A stretch of DNA of 42,552 bases from Sphingobacterium sp. Lineage in GTDB: Bacteria > Bacteroidota > Bacteroidia > Sphingobacteriales > Sphingobacteriaceae. The notes beneath the pieces were generated by a model that saw only the letters and a program-made list of their open reading frames with translations, was not told the origin of the DNA and did no database searches. Made by a program: the position numbers and the translations under genes. The stretch is taken from assembly GCA_031277715.1 (NCBI GenBank), contig JAITLW010000272.1, positions 1 through 42,552 of the forward strand, written 5' to 3'. Positions 26,509 through 34,868 of the stretch are shown one piece after another (the first letter of the stretch is position 1; every line of letters starts with the position of its first letter).

Positions 26509-27576
26509 ATGAGCGCGACAGATCAAATTTCAATTCGCGTAGAGCCAACTAAAGAATCAAGACTCTCGCAAGTAGACTTTAACAATTTAAAATTCGGACA
26601 GATTATGTCTGACCACATGCTCGTGGCCGAATACAATAACGGAACATGGACCGATATCAGCATCCAACCATACGGCGATATCGCGGTAAGCCCATCGATG
26701 TCTGCCTTACACTATGGCCAAGCAATATTTGAAGGGGTAAAAGGCTACAAATTTGAGAATGGTACAGTAAGCATCTTTCGTCCCGACAAAAACTGGGAGC
26801 GTTTCAACAAATCGGCTTCGCGTTTGCAAATGCCAGAAGTTCCTGAAGAAATATTCTTAGGTGGATTAAAGAAACTATTGGATATTGATCGTAATTGGAT
26901 TCCTTCTAAGGAAGGTACCGCATTATACATCCGTCCATTTATGTTTGCTACGGAAGCAGCATTAGGTGTGCACCCTTCTATATCGTACAAATTTATTATT
27001 ATCACTTGTCCGGTAGGTGCTTATTATAGCAAACCTATATCTCTAAAAGTAGAAACACATTATACCCGCGCTGCAGAAGGTGGTGTCGGATTCTCGAAAA
27101 ATGCAGGTAACTATGCACTTTCTTTATATCCTACACAATTGGCCAACGATGAGGGATATGACCAAATCATGTGGACTGATGCTGCAGAGCACAAATATAT
27201 CGAAGAAGCAGGAACGGCCAATTTGATATTCCGTATCGGTGACACCATAATAACACCACACGGTGACACGATTTTGCACGGTGTAACACGTCGCACGATC
27301 ATGGAGCTTGCTGAGAAGTGGGGATACAAGACCGAACAACGTAAGGTATCCGTCGAAGAGCTGATCGAGGGAATTAAAAATGGTACAGTGACTGAAGCTT
27401 TTGCAGCCGGAACAGCAGCAACTATTACTCATATAGATCGTATTGGTTTCAATGGACAGGATTACACATTACCTCCGGTAGAAGGTCGTGAGTTCTCTCT
27501 AAAAGTCTTAGACTATCTAAACCAATTACGTTATGGCAAAATTGAAGATCCATTTGGATGGAACTTTATTGTCTAG
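26509..27576 (+). CDS. ilvE: Branched-chain amino acid aminotransferase
   Basis: 355 residues, PLP-dependent fold-type IV transaminase. Interconverts Leu, Ile and Val with their 2-oxo acids using 2-oxoglutarate. The catalytic Lys197 lies in GFSKNAGNYALSL, and the cofactor-phosphate and substrate loop region is YIEEAGTANLIFRIGD (about 231-246). HYGQAIFEGVKGYK (68-81) and the late TEAFAAGTAATITHID complete the family pattern. The length and motifs match the eukaryote-like class II BCAT (about 350-360 residues) rather than the 300-residue E. coli enzyme. It is monocistronic, closed by a strong terminator; no other ilv or leu genes are in the window. Confidence 0.93.
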   Translation: MSATDQISIRVEPTKESRLSQVDFNNLKFGQIMSDHMLVAEYNNGTWTDISIQPYGDIAVSPSMSALHYGQAIFEGVKGYKFENGTVSIFRPDKNWERFNKSASRLQMPEVPEEIFLGGLKKLLDIDRNWIPSKEGTALYIRPFMFATEAALGVHPSISYKFIIITCPVGAYYSKPISLKVETHYTRAAEGGVGFSKNAGNYALSLYPTQLANDEGYDQIMWTDAAEHKYIEEAGTANLIFRIGDTIITPHGDTILHGVTRRTIMELAEKWGYKTEQRKVSVEELIEGIKNGTVTEAFAAGTAATITHIDRIGFNGQDYTLPPVEGREFSLKVLDYLNQLRYGKIEDPFGWNFIV

Positions 27577-27987
27577 ACAGACGGCACATTAAATTATAAA
27601 GAAAAGCCGAAGAAAATTAATTCTTCGGCTTTTTTACATCCCAAAAACAGGGCTTTTCCTATTATAACATAGCAATAGTCAGTCACGTTAACCCAGATAG
27701 ACTTACTACAGTACAATTTGTCCATTTCAATAAATTTATAGATATTTGACCAGGTCTTGAGTCATCTATTTAAAACATGAAGAAGACTTTAATTGTTTAA
27801 TTTTCAATAAAAAAAATTTCTTCAACATTCAGATTTGATACATAGATAACTGACACTTAGTCAAAAGATTATCAACTGTAGTTTTCACTATACTTTCGAA
27901 AGTAACATACTCGAGATAGCTGTCTAAACCCCAGCAGTGCTGAACTAAAATCGAATGCTTATTTAAGATAATATTGATTTCGGCTAT
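27577..27987. other. 411-bp intergenic region between ilvE and the glycolipid-type operon
   Basis: Contains the ilvE terminator (27601-27635), then AT-rich sequence without coding frames of note. A perfect 14-bp palindrome, TACTTTCGAAAGTA, lies at 27891-27904, 84 bases before the GT87 gene, and is the main structured element. No exact TAnnTTTG promoter box was found (TACAATTTG at 27712-27720 has one base too many). No RNA gene recognised. Confidence 0.55.
27601..27635 (+). terminator. Rho-independent terminator after ilvE
   Basis: Thirteen-bp stem with core AAAAGCCGAAGA (27602-27613) and TCTTCGGCTTTT (27622-27633), a small loop and a run of six T (27630-27635), 25 bases after the ilvE stop. 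Confidence 0.9.
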
Positions 27988-29178
27988 ATGGGGTTAAAAA
28001 ATAAAATTAATAGTTTCAAAAATCGTGCAGAAGCTATTGTCACAGATCGACGCTTTGTTATTGGCTTGTACATCCTAGTAGCTATCCTAGCTGCGACAAA
28101 ACAATACTTACGGGGCAACTTCAACAATTACCTAATTTTCAAACACGTATACTGGCACAGCAAGGAGTTTTTGGATTTATATGCGTTGTATCCCAACGAA
28201 TATTTTGACAGCAACCACTATGGACCGTTCTTCGCCCTGCTAATAGCGCCATTTGCACTATTGCCTGATGTCGTTGGGATGGTTAGCTGGAATATTGTCA
28301 ACGTCATTGTCCTATGCTGGGGCATTTACCAACTACCCATATCTGAAAAAAATCGATCATGGATTGCCATCATAGGTCTCCATGAAACCTTAACGGCACT
28401 CCTCGGCTTTCAATTTAACATTGCGCTAGTCGGTCTAATGCTGTTATCCTTTTCCTATATTGTGAAAGGCAAAGATATCTGGGGTGTTGTCATGATACTA
28501 ATCGGTTTTTTAGTCAAACTATATGGTATTGTTGGCTTAGCATTTTTCTTCTTCTCAAAAAACAAAATACGGTTTGTAGTTGCAGGGTTAATTCTTTTGC
28601 CCATTTTAGCCTTTTTACCTTCAATTATTTCTACGCCAACCTATGTCTATGATAACTATATCGGCTGGTATGAATCTTTAGTAGAAAAAAATGGCCAGAA
28701 CATCACCTTAAGTTCTCGACAAGACGTTTCGTTGATGGGTATTGTCCGTCGTATCAGTGGCGACCCAACCATTCCCAACACCCCATTTATTGCAGTGGGC
28801 TTATTATTATTCGCACTTCCCTACTTGCGTATTGGTCAATACAAGACTCAAGGTTTTCAGCTCGCCCTACTTAGTTCTGTACTGATATTTCCTGTGATTT
28901 TCAGCAGCAGTTCGGAATCGCCAACCTATATCATCGCTATGTTTGGCGTAGCGGTATGGTTTATGATGAAGTCAGCACCTCGTAGTCCCGCACAGATTGC
29001 ATTATTTGTGCTCGCAATGTTACTAACGAGCTTTTCACCTTCTGATCTTTTTCCAAAGTTTGTACGAGAAGAATATATCATCCCATATTCTTTAAAAGCA
29101 TTGCCTTGTGTATTGGTCTGGTTTGCGATCGTTTATGAAATGCTAACAATAGACTATAAAAAATCGGCAACAGTATGA
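27988..29178 (+). CDS. GT87/DUF2029 GT-C-type membrane glycosyltransferase
   Basis: 396 residues with about 9-10 TM helices. GT87 enzymes use polyprenyl-phosphate sugars as donors and act on the outer face of the inner membrane. The acidic loop between the first helices, FDSNHYGPFFALLIAPFALL (residues 71-90), is the DUF2029-type region following YPNEY; DLYALYPNEYF precedes it. It is the first gene of a four-gene overlapping run with an ArnC/GtrB-like GT2, a NodB-fold deacetylase and an AglD-like membrane protein. This suggests that it transfers the sugar made by the next genes onto lipid A, a protein or a polysaccharide. The family is clear by pattern; the acceptor and sugar are unknown. Confidence 0.8.
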   Translation: MGLKNKINSFKNRAEAIVTDRRFVIGLYILVAILAATKQYLRGNFNNYLIFKHVYWHSKEFLDLYALYPNEYFDSNHYGPFFALLIAPFALLPDVVGMVSWNIVNVIVLCWGIYQLPISEKNRSWIAIIGLHETLTALLGFQFNIALVGLMLLSFSYIVKGKDIWGVVMILIGFLVKLYGIVGLAFFFFSKNKIRFVVAGLILLPILAFLPSIISTPTYVYDNYIGWYESLVEKNGQNITLSSRQDVSLMGIVRRISGDPTIPNTPFIAVGLLLFALPYLRIGQYKTQGFQLALLSSVLIFPVIFSSSSESPTYIIAMFGVAVWFMMKSAPRSPAQIALFVLAMLLTSFSPSDLFPKFVREEYIIPYSLKALPCVLVWFAIVYEMLTIDYKKSATV

Positions 29179-30125
29179 TCGAAAAAAAACTAGTCTCTGT
29201 CGTCATACCTGCCTATAATGAGGCCGAGAATATCCCAATAATAGCAAGAGCTCTAGAAGACACGTTTGTTGCACTTCCGCACTATGGATTAGAAATAATT
29301 TTTGTTGCAGATGGCTGTACCGATAATAGTATTGCTGTTATCGAAAGCTTAGCTCAACATTCAGAGCATATTTTTTTCCTAGAGTTTTCTCGTAATTTTG
29401 GTCATCAACTAGCTGTAAAAGCCGGTATGGATTACTCTCGTGGCGATGCTGTCATCTGTATGGATGGGGATATGCAACATCCACCATCTTTAATACCTGA
29501 ACTCATCAGAAAATGGGAAGAAGGCTATGAAGTCGTTTATACCATTCGAAAAGAGGACAAAAGGCTACCTTTTAAAAAGCGCTTCACTTCACGGATTTTC
29601 TATAAAGTATTAAATAAGCTCTCTTCGGTACAACTAGAAGCTGGAGCAGCAGATTATAGACTTTTAGACCGTTCGGTTGTCGATGTTATGAAACAGTTTC
29701 ATGAAAATGAGCCTTTTCTTAGAGGCCTTGTCAAATGGGTCGGCTACCGTCAGTTTGCGATCTCTTATAACCCTGCTGAACGTCATTCAGGACAATCAAA
29801 ATATTCGCTCAAAAAGATGTTACGTTTTGCTTTGCAGGGAGTAACATCTTTCTCAACCAAACCGCTATATATGGTTGTATATCTGGGCTTTTTGTTCTCA
29901 GGTCTATCCGTTTTATACTTACCCTATGTCGTGTATGCATTCTTAAGTGGGCACGAAGTATCAGGCTGGGCATCATTGATTATGACCATTGTCTTCTTTG
30001 GAGGTCTACAACTCATCATGCTCGGAATTATCGGTATATATATCGGTAAGATGTTTACACAGGTCAAAGTGCGGCCTAATTATATTGTACGCTCTACAAA
30101 TATCAACACTCCCAACAAGCCATGA
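29175..30125 (+). CDS. Polyprenyl-phosphate glycosyltransferase (GT2, ArnC/GtrB/DPM1-like)
   Basis: 316 residues. Catalytic GT-A domain at 1-225: VVIPAYNEAENIP (9-21), nucleotide-binding VADGCTDNS (44-52), SRNFGHQLAVKAGMD (72-86) and the metal-binding DGD at 97-99 in CMDGDMQHPP. Two C-terminal TM helices (about 232-260 and 267-298) place it in the GtrB/ArnC type that loads a sugar from a nucleotide donor onto polyprenyl phosphate on the cytoplasmic face. Both ends overlap neighbours by four bases (ATGA), so expression is tightly coupled to the GT87 and deacetylase genes. The sugar is not determined; an N-acetylated or N-formylated one would suit the deacetylase. Confidence 0.88.
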   Translation: MIEKKLVSVVIPAYNEAENIPIIARALEDTFVALPHYGLEIIFVADGCTDNSIAVIESLAQHSEHIFFLEFSRNFGHQLAVKAGMDYSRGDAVICMDGDMQHPPSLIPELIRKWEEGYEVVYTIRKEDKRLPFKKRFTSRIFYKVLNKLSSVQLEAGAADYRLLDRSVVDVMKQFHENEPFLRGLVKWVGYRQFAISYNPAERHSGQSKYSLKKMLRFALQGVTSFSTKPLYMVVYLGFLFSGLSVLYLPYVVYAFLSGHEVSGWASLIMTIVFFGGLQLIMLGIIGIYIGKMFTQVKVRPNYIVRSTNINTPNKP

Positions 30126-30919
30126 TACTATTAAGTTTTGACATAGAAGAGTTTGACATGCCATTCGAATACGATAAGGATATCTCATTTGATGAGCAGA
30201 TCCGTCGTTCTATTGAAGGCACAGAAGCAATTCTGGACATACTAGCGAAGCAACAAGTAAAGGCAACATTCTTTAGCACAGTCGTGTTCGCTCAGCATGC
30301 GCAGCATACGATACACCGTCTGTTGCGGGAGGGGCATGAATTGGCATCACATGGTTATTATCATTCAGATTTTAAACCTGAACATCTATTAGCCTCAAAA
30401 ACGGCCTTAGAAGAACTATTCGATGTATCTATCCAAGGATACCGGATGGCGAGAATGCAGCCTGTCGACGAAGAGGAAGTTGAAAAAGCTGGGTACATCT
30501 ACAATAGTTCTATAAATCCAACCTGGCTTCCTGGAAGATACAACAATCTCCACATCTCGAGGCGCTACTTTTGGCAACAAAATGTCTTACAAGTACCTGC
30601 TTCAGTTACACCTCTCGTACGCTTTCCCCTGTTCTGGTTATCCTTCCACAATCTCCCGCTATGGTTATACAATAGCTTGTCGCGGTGGACACTCAACAAG
30701 GACACCTACCTGAACATCTATTTTCATCCTTGGGAATTTACAGATCTAACAGACAAAATCAAATTTGGCTTACCATTCTATGTCCGCAAAAACACAGGAA
30801 AAAAGATGATCCATCGCATGGACAGCTTTATTACTAGTATGAAGAAGAGCAAAGCTGACTTTGTAACGTTTACAGAATTTATCCAACGCAAAAAAATAAA
30901 TAATGGGAATATGGACTAA
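30122..30919 (+). CDS. Polysaccharide deacetylase (NodB-fold, ArnD/NaxD-like context)
   Basis: 265 residues, no signal peptide, so it acts on a cytoplasmic or membrane-face substrate. Motif 1: SFDIEEF with Asp7. Motif 2: ELASHGYYHSD with metal ligands His77 and His81 (H-x3-H). Motif 3: GYRMARMQP (106-114). A late motif with His is YFHPWEF. The SHGYYH form is that of the PuuE/XrtA-type branch. Coupled to the ArnC/GtrB-like gene by an ATGA overlap, it is a good candidate to remove an acyl group from a polyprenyl-linked aminosugar, as ArnD and NaxD do. The reaction is family knowledge; the substrate is inferred from context. Confidence 0.85.
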   Translation: MILLSFDIEEFDMPFEYDKDISFDEQIRRSIEGTEAILDILAKQQVKATFFSTVVFAQHAQHTIHRLLREGHELASHGYYHSDFKPEHLLASKTALEELFDVSIQGYRMARMQPVDEEEVEKAGYIYNSSINPTWLPGRYNNLHISRRYFWQQNVLQVPASVTPLVRFPLFWLSFHNLPLWLYNSLSRWTLNKDTYLNIYFHPWEFTDLTDKIKFGLPFYVRKNTGKKMIHRMDSFITSMKKSKADFVTFTEFIQRKKINNGNMD

Positions 30920-31784
30920 GGCATGGCCTATCCTTAAAGTTGTATTCAAACTATCTTTCACTATCGCTGCCCTGACTTGGGTCGTATATAATGTAGATAT
31001 GTCTGCAGTCAAGACAATTTGGAAGAACTCAGATCCTCTTATGCTCTTTGCCGCATTTATTGCATTTTTTGTTTCACAAATCTTTGCTTCGACAAGGATA
31101 CGTTCTTATTTTTTGGCTACCGGTTTAAAACTATCCGAATGGAGCAACTATAAGCTCTATCTCTTGGGTATGTTCTATAATATGTTTTTACCTGGTGGTG
31201 TAGGTGGAGATGGCTATAAAATCTATTACCTTCGGAAGACACACCATGCAGATACCCGCAAATTGATTTTAGCTACTCTCCTTGATAAAGCGAGCGGGCT
31301 ATGGGCATTATGTGTTATATCTTTAGTCCTTCTTCTAAAACTACCCCAACTCCATATACCTTCCATTTGGATCTGGCTATTGATGATCGTAGGAACTATT
31401 ATCTATTACTTGATATACAGCATCGGCTTCAAAAGCTTTTTGTCTAGTTTTGTTACGACCAACGTTAAAGCAATGGGCGTACAACTCTGTCAAGTCTTAT
31501 CTGTCGTTTTTACGTTGTACGCATTAGGTATCAAAGAAAACCATACTCCTTATCTAGTCCTCTTTATGGTGTCTTCACTTGTTGCTTTATTTCCATTAAC
31601 AATTGGTGGATTGGGAGCGAGAGAATTAGTATTTATGTATGGTGCTGAATACTATGCGCTGGATGCACAGATTGGGGTCGCAATAAGTTTATTTTTCTAC
31701 GTTATATCAGCATTGGCTTCACTTCCTGGATTATACTTCGTCTTCTATAACAAGTCTCTGGAAGACTCGCCTATTGCAGACTAA
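30903..31784 (+). CDS. AglD/UPF0104 (LPG synthase TM region-type) membrane protein
   Basis: 293 residues, about 7-8 TM helices. The family hallmark is NMFLPGGVGGDGYKIYYLRK (93-112) after the second or third helix, with LLDKASGLWAL (126-136) and GGLGARELVFMYG near the C-terminus. The same membrane domain occurs in MprF/LPG synthase, where it is a flippase, and in archaeal AglD. A flippase or lipid-linked transferase role for the sugar lipid of this operon is inference. It starts inside the deacetylase gene (17-base overlap). The convergent miaA gene ends only four bases downstream and no terminator is seen. Confidence 0.85.
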   Translation: MGIWTKAWPILKVVFKLSFTIAALTWVVYNVDMSAVKTIWKNSDPLMLFAAFIAFFVSQIFASTRIRSYFLATGLKLSEWSNYKLYLLGMFYNMFLPGGVGGDGYKIYYLRKTHHADTRKLILATLLDKASGLWALCVISLVLLLKLPQLHIPSIWIWLLMIVGTIIYYLIYSIGFKSFLSSFVTTNVKAMGVQLCQVLSVVFTLYALGIKENHTPYLVLFMVSSLVALFPLTIGGLGARELVFMYGAEYYALDAQIGVAISLFFYVISALASLPGLYFVFYNKSLEDSPIAD

Positions 31785-31788
31785 AAGA

Positions 31789-32706
31789 CTAAGCCTTGAG
31801 CTTATCAGCAACAAATTGAACTATCGAGTCGAGTTCCTGAGGCTCGAACCAGGTCGTATTACCGTATTTTTTAAACCAGGTAATCTGCCGCTTTGCATAG
31901 CGTCTTGAATTTTGTTTGATCTTGTCTACAGCCTCTTCCAAAGAAATCTTTCCATCAAAATAGTCGAACATCTCGGCATATCCAACCGTCAACAAAGCAG
32001 GTTTATTACGAAATTTGGATAAAGATCTAACTTCTTCTTGTAATCCTGCTTCAAGCATCCTATCTACACGTACGTTGATACGATCATATAGTTCACTCCT
32101 ATCCATATTCAATCCAATCGTTACGACATCAAATGTACGTTCACGAACTTCATTCTTTTGGTAATAAGACATAGGATTGCCCGTTGCTTCATAAACCTCT
32201 AGTGCACGTATCACACGTTGCGGGTTATCAATATCGGCAACTTCATAATAGGCAGGATCGACTTCTAAAAGACGTTGTTTTAAGGGCAACAGACCTTCCT
32301 TCTGAAATTGTTCGTTCAATCGATCTCGCACGCCATCCGGCGCCTTAGGTAGATCATCGAGTCCCTCTGTAAGTGCTCTGACGAATAGACCAGAGCCTCC
32401 TACTGCAATCACGACATCATGTTTAGCAAAGAGTTCGCTTAGTAAACCCAATGCATCTCTTTCAAAATCCCCCGCAGAGTATTCCTCTTCTATCGAATGA
32501 GAGTCAATAAAATGATGCACAGCAGCCTTTAATTCGTCCGAATCAGGTTTGGCAGTCCCTATAGACATTTCACGATAGAACTGTCGAGAGTCTGCCGATA
32601 GCACTTCTGTAGCAAAATGTTGTGCTAAAAAAATAGCCGTAGCAGTCTTACCTACTGCTGTAGGCCCAACCACTACGACTAGCGTCTTTTTTTTATCTGT
32701 AGCCAC
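31789..32706 (-). CDS. miaA: tRNA dimethylallyltransferase MiaA
   Basis: 305 residues, cytoplasmic. Adds a dimethylallyl group to N6 of A37 in tRNAs reading UNN codons. P-loop GPTAVGKTA (14-22), SADSRQFYREMSIGTAKP (37-54, the prenyl-acceptor recognition block), GGSGLFVRALTEGL and the C-terminal QNSRRYAKRQITWFKK (DMAPP/tRNA region). The only plausible start is GTG at 32706; no in-frame ATG lies between it and the upstream stop. It begins six bases after the stop of the PRiA4-ORF3-like gene, so the two form an operon. Confidence 0.95.
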   Translation of the reverse strand: MATDKKKTLVVVVGPTAVGKTATAIFLAQHFATEVLSADSRQFYREMSIGTAKPDSDELKAAVHHFIDSHSIEEEYSAGDFERDALGLLSELFAKHDVVIAVGGSGLFVRALTEGLDDLPKAPDGVRDRLNEQFQKEGLLPLKQRLLEVDPAYYEVADIDNPQRVIRALEVYEATGNPMSYYQKNEVRERTFDVVTIGLNMDRSELYDRINVRVDRMLEAGLQEEVRSLSKFRNKPALLTVGYAEMFDYFDGKISLEEAVDKIKQNSRRYAKRQITWFKKYGNTTWFEPQELDSIVQFVADKLKA

Positions 32707-32712
32707 TATAGC

Positions 32713-33291
32713 TTAATAATCCTCTTCACCACCACCAAACTCCGCTTGGCCTTCTCCATCCTCATCATCGCCATCCATAGTGTCATAGTCATCGTCTTCA
32801 TCGACGCCATATTCTTCTGTAGCTTCTTCTACATACTCATCATCTTCGTCATCGTCACTGGCTACCGGGAAATTAGCAGCGGCAACCATTTTTGGTGCCT
32901 GTCCGACCGATTTAAAAATGGCAGGATATTCTTTTCCTTCCTCCTCTTTTAAAATCTTCACCAACTCCACATGAAAGTCATATGGACGATCAAAATTATA
33001 GATATAATAAAACTTCTGGTGTGGATCATCGATAAACTTACTCAAGCGAATATCTTCCATCAAGAGCACACCGGCATCGATCTTACGCTGAGATGGCATA
33101 AGTGCAATTTCAGTTCCCTTTTTCCATTGATCATTACTTACATAAAAAGAAGAAGAAGCATCGACCTGGTACCCCGTACTCTTATGGATTTCCTGATGCA
33201 ATTCCACGAATGTACTTTTTGAAGGCATATCGATGTCACGATATATATCTTCGTAATCTTCAAATGTTACTCTAAATCTATAAATTGCCAT
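32713..33291 (-). CDS. PRiA4 ORF-3-like ("IS1096 passenger TnpR") domain protein with acidic tail
   Basis: 193 residues. The N-terminal 130 residues match the PRiA4b ORF-3-like domain, beginning MAIYRFRVTFEDYEDIYRDI and including KFYYIYNFDRPYDFHVELV. The last 50 residues are extremely acidic (DDDEDDEYVEEATEEYG and onward), presumably disordered. The ATG at 33291 is preferred to a TTG at 33297. The family name mentions a transposon, but there is no IS, inverted repeat or transposase here, and the gene sits in an operon with miaA; it looks like a resident core gene. Function is unknown. A candidate promoter lies at 33323-33330. Confidence 0.8.
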   Translation of the reverse strand: MAIYRFRVTFEDYEDIYRDIDMPSKSTFVELHQEIHKSTGYQVDASSSFYVSNDQWKKGTEIALMPSQRKIDAGVLLMEDIRLSKFIDDPHQKFYYIYNFDRPYDFHVELVKILKEEEGKEYPAIFKSVGQAPKMVAAANFPVASDDDEDDEYVEEATEEYGVDEDDDYDTMDGDDEDGEGQAEFGGGEEDY

Positions 33292-33322
33292 AATCAAAAT
33301 TGAAAATAAGCCTATGCCTATC

Positions 33323-33330
33323 CAAATGTA
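33323..33330 (-). promoter_or_regulatory. Candidate -7 box (TACATTTG) for the PRiA4-like gene and miaA
   Basis: Exact TAnnTTTG match on the minus strand, 31 bases upstream of the ATG at 33291. No firm -33 element. Confidence 0.35.
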
Positions 33331-33340
33331 AAAATATAAA

Positions 33341-34771
33341 TTATTTTGATGTCACTAAGGACAATGTTTCTTTCGGTTCTAAGTTGAGCCCCTTCGCTCG
33401 CGTTACCATAAATTGATACGCTGCTTCCCTTTCATTTGGGATTTCGCCTTCCAATATAGCTTCTCTAATAGCATTCTTGATTATCCCCACCTGCTTACCT
33501 GGCCCTAATCCAAAGACATGCATAATATCCTCTCCCGTTACCGGAGGTTGCCAGTTCCGCAAGTGATCCCGTTCTTCGACGTCCTTTAGCTTCTGCTTTA
33601 CCAACTCGAAATTATCTCTATATTTCTTCTTCTTGAACTCATTTTTAGTAGTGACGTCAGCATGGCACAACAACATCAATGCATCGATATCATCCCCCGC
33701 TTCAAACAACAAACGTCTTACCGCCGAATCTGTCACAATATCTTGAGCTAATACGATAGGTCTCAAATGCAGTTGTACTAATTTCTGAACAAACTTCATT
33801 TTTTCGTTCAGAGGCAGCTTTAGTTCTCCAAAAAGTTTAGGCACCATACGGGCACCTTTATCTTCATGTCCATGGAAAGTCCAGCCTGCTTTCTTATCAA
33901 ACCTTTTGGTGGCTGGCTTAGCGATATCATGCATAATTGCAGCCCATCTCAACCAAAGGTCATCAGAAAGCTCCGCAACATTGTCCAATACCTCCAAGGT
34001 GTGATAGAAATTATCTTTATGACCACGACCTTCAACAATTTCAACACCGTACAGTTGTTGCATCGCCGGAAATATAAGCTCCAACAATCCCGTATCGAAA
34101 AGATAGCGAAAACCAATAGAGGGCTTCGTAGACAGGATAATTTTATTAAGCTCATCCGTAATACGCTCTTTCGATATGATCTTAATGCGATCCTTATTAT
34201 CCGCAATAGCCTGTATGGCTTTCATATCTATCTTAAAATTCAGCTGCGTTGCAAACCGTATAGCGCGCATCATCCGTAACGGATCGTCAGAAAACGTTTC
34301 TTTTGGATCCAACGGTGTACGTATAATACGGTTCTGTATATCTGCAACCCCATCAAATGGATCCAACAACTGTCCAAAAGTAGCCCCATTCAAAGAATAG
34401 GCCATCGCATTAATGGTAAAATCGCGTCGATTCTGATCATCTTCCAACGTACCGTCCTCTACGATAGGTTTACGCGAATCCCTTCTATAAGATTCTTTAC
34501 GGGCGCCTACAAATTCTATATCCAGGCCATCATACACCAACATAGCAGTCCCAAAAGACTTATAAAGAGCCACCTTGGTACGCAATTGTTCTCCCAACAG
34601 AGTAGCAAACTCAATTCCAGAACCAATCACCAATATATCCACATCGTATTTAAATGGCCTCCCCATAATCCGATCCCGAACATATCCGCCAATGACATAG
34701 CAGGTCGTATCCGTTTTATCGGCCAAATCTCTAATAATGGGAAATATAGGGTGTTGTAATTGTTCTATCAT
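33341..34771 (-). CDS. CCA-adding-type tRNA nucleotidyltransferase with HD domain
   Basis: 476 residues. Class II nucleotidyltransferase: CYVIGGYVRDRIMG (24-37) and the metal-binding DVD (43-45), then DFTINAMAYSL and DDPLRMMRAIRFATQL, the RxxRA-type neck motif. An HD domain follows at about 240-370 with GHKDNFYHTLEVLDNV and MHDIAKP. It builds or repairs the 3' CCA end of tRNAs; the HD domain usually brings phosphodiesterase or phosphatase activity. A poly(A) polymerase cannot be excluded by eye, but no other CCA enzyme is visible here. A candidate -7 box is at 34808-34815. Confidence 0.92.
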   Translation of the reverse strand: MIEQLQHPIFPIIRDLADKTDTTCYVIGGYVRDRIMGRPFKYDVDILVIGSGIEFATLLGEQLRTKVALYKSFGTAMLVYDGLDIEFVGARKESYRRDSRKPIVEDGTLEDDQNRRDFTINAMAYSLNGATFGQLLDPFDGVADIQNRIIRTPLDPKETFSDDPLRMMRAIRFATQLNFKIDMKAIQAIADNKDRIKIISKERITDELNKIILSTKPSIGFRYLFDTGLLELIFPAMQQLYGVEIVEGRGHKDNFYHTLEVLDNVAELSDDLWLRWAAIMHDIAKPATKRFDKKAGWTFHGHEDKGARMVPKLFGELKLPLNEKMKFVQKLVQLHLRPIVLAQDIVTDSAVRRLLFEAGDDIDALMLLCHADVTTKNEFKKKKYRDNFELVKQKLKDVEERDHLRNWQPPVTGEDIMHVFGLGPGKQVGIIKNAIREAILEGEIPNEREAAYQFMVTRAKGLNLEPKETLSLVTSK

Positions 34772-34807
34772 AGCTTGCGCATACAGACCTAGAGGCCTAA
34801 CAAGTTA

Positions 34808-34815
34808 CAAAAGTA
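34808..34815 (-). promoter_or_regulatory. Candidate -7 box (TACTTTTG) for the CCA-type gene
   Basis: Exact TAnnTTTG match on the minus strand, 36 bases before the start at 34771. The same octamer occurs before pdxA. No clear -33 element. Confidence 0.35.
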
Positions 34816-34868
34816 CTTATTTTAAAAGAATTTTCTGAACTATTAACAGAGTTAATTAAGTTATACTT

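Noticed and set aside
27712..27720. TACAATTTG as a promoter -7 box of the GT87 operon
   Set aside because: It has three instead of two bases between TA and TTTG and lies 268 bases upstream of the gene.
32713..33291. Insertion sequence suggested by the IS1096/PRiA4 family name
   Set aside because: No transposase, terminal inverted repeats or target-site duplication were seen around the gene.
33866..34279. 137-codon open frame on the plus strand within the CCA-type gene
   Set aside because: Shadow of a well-conserved gene; no family pattern.
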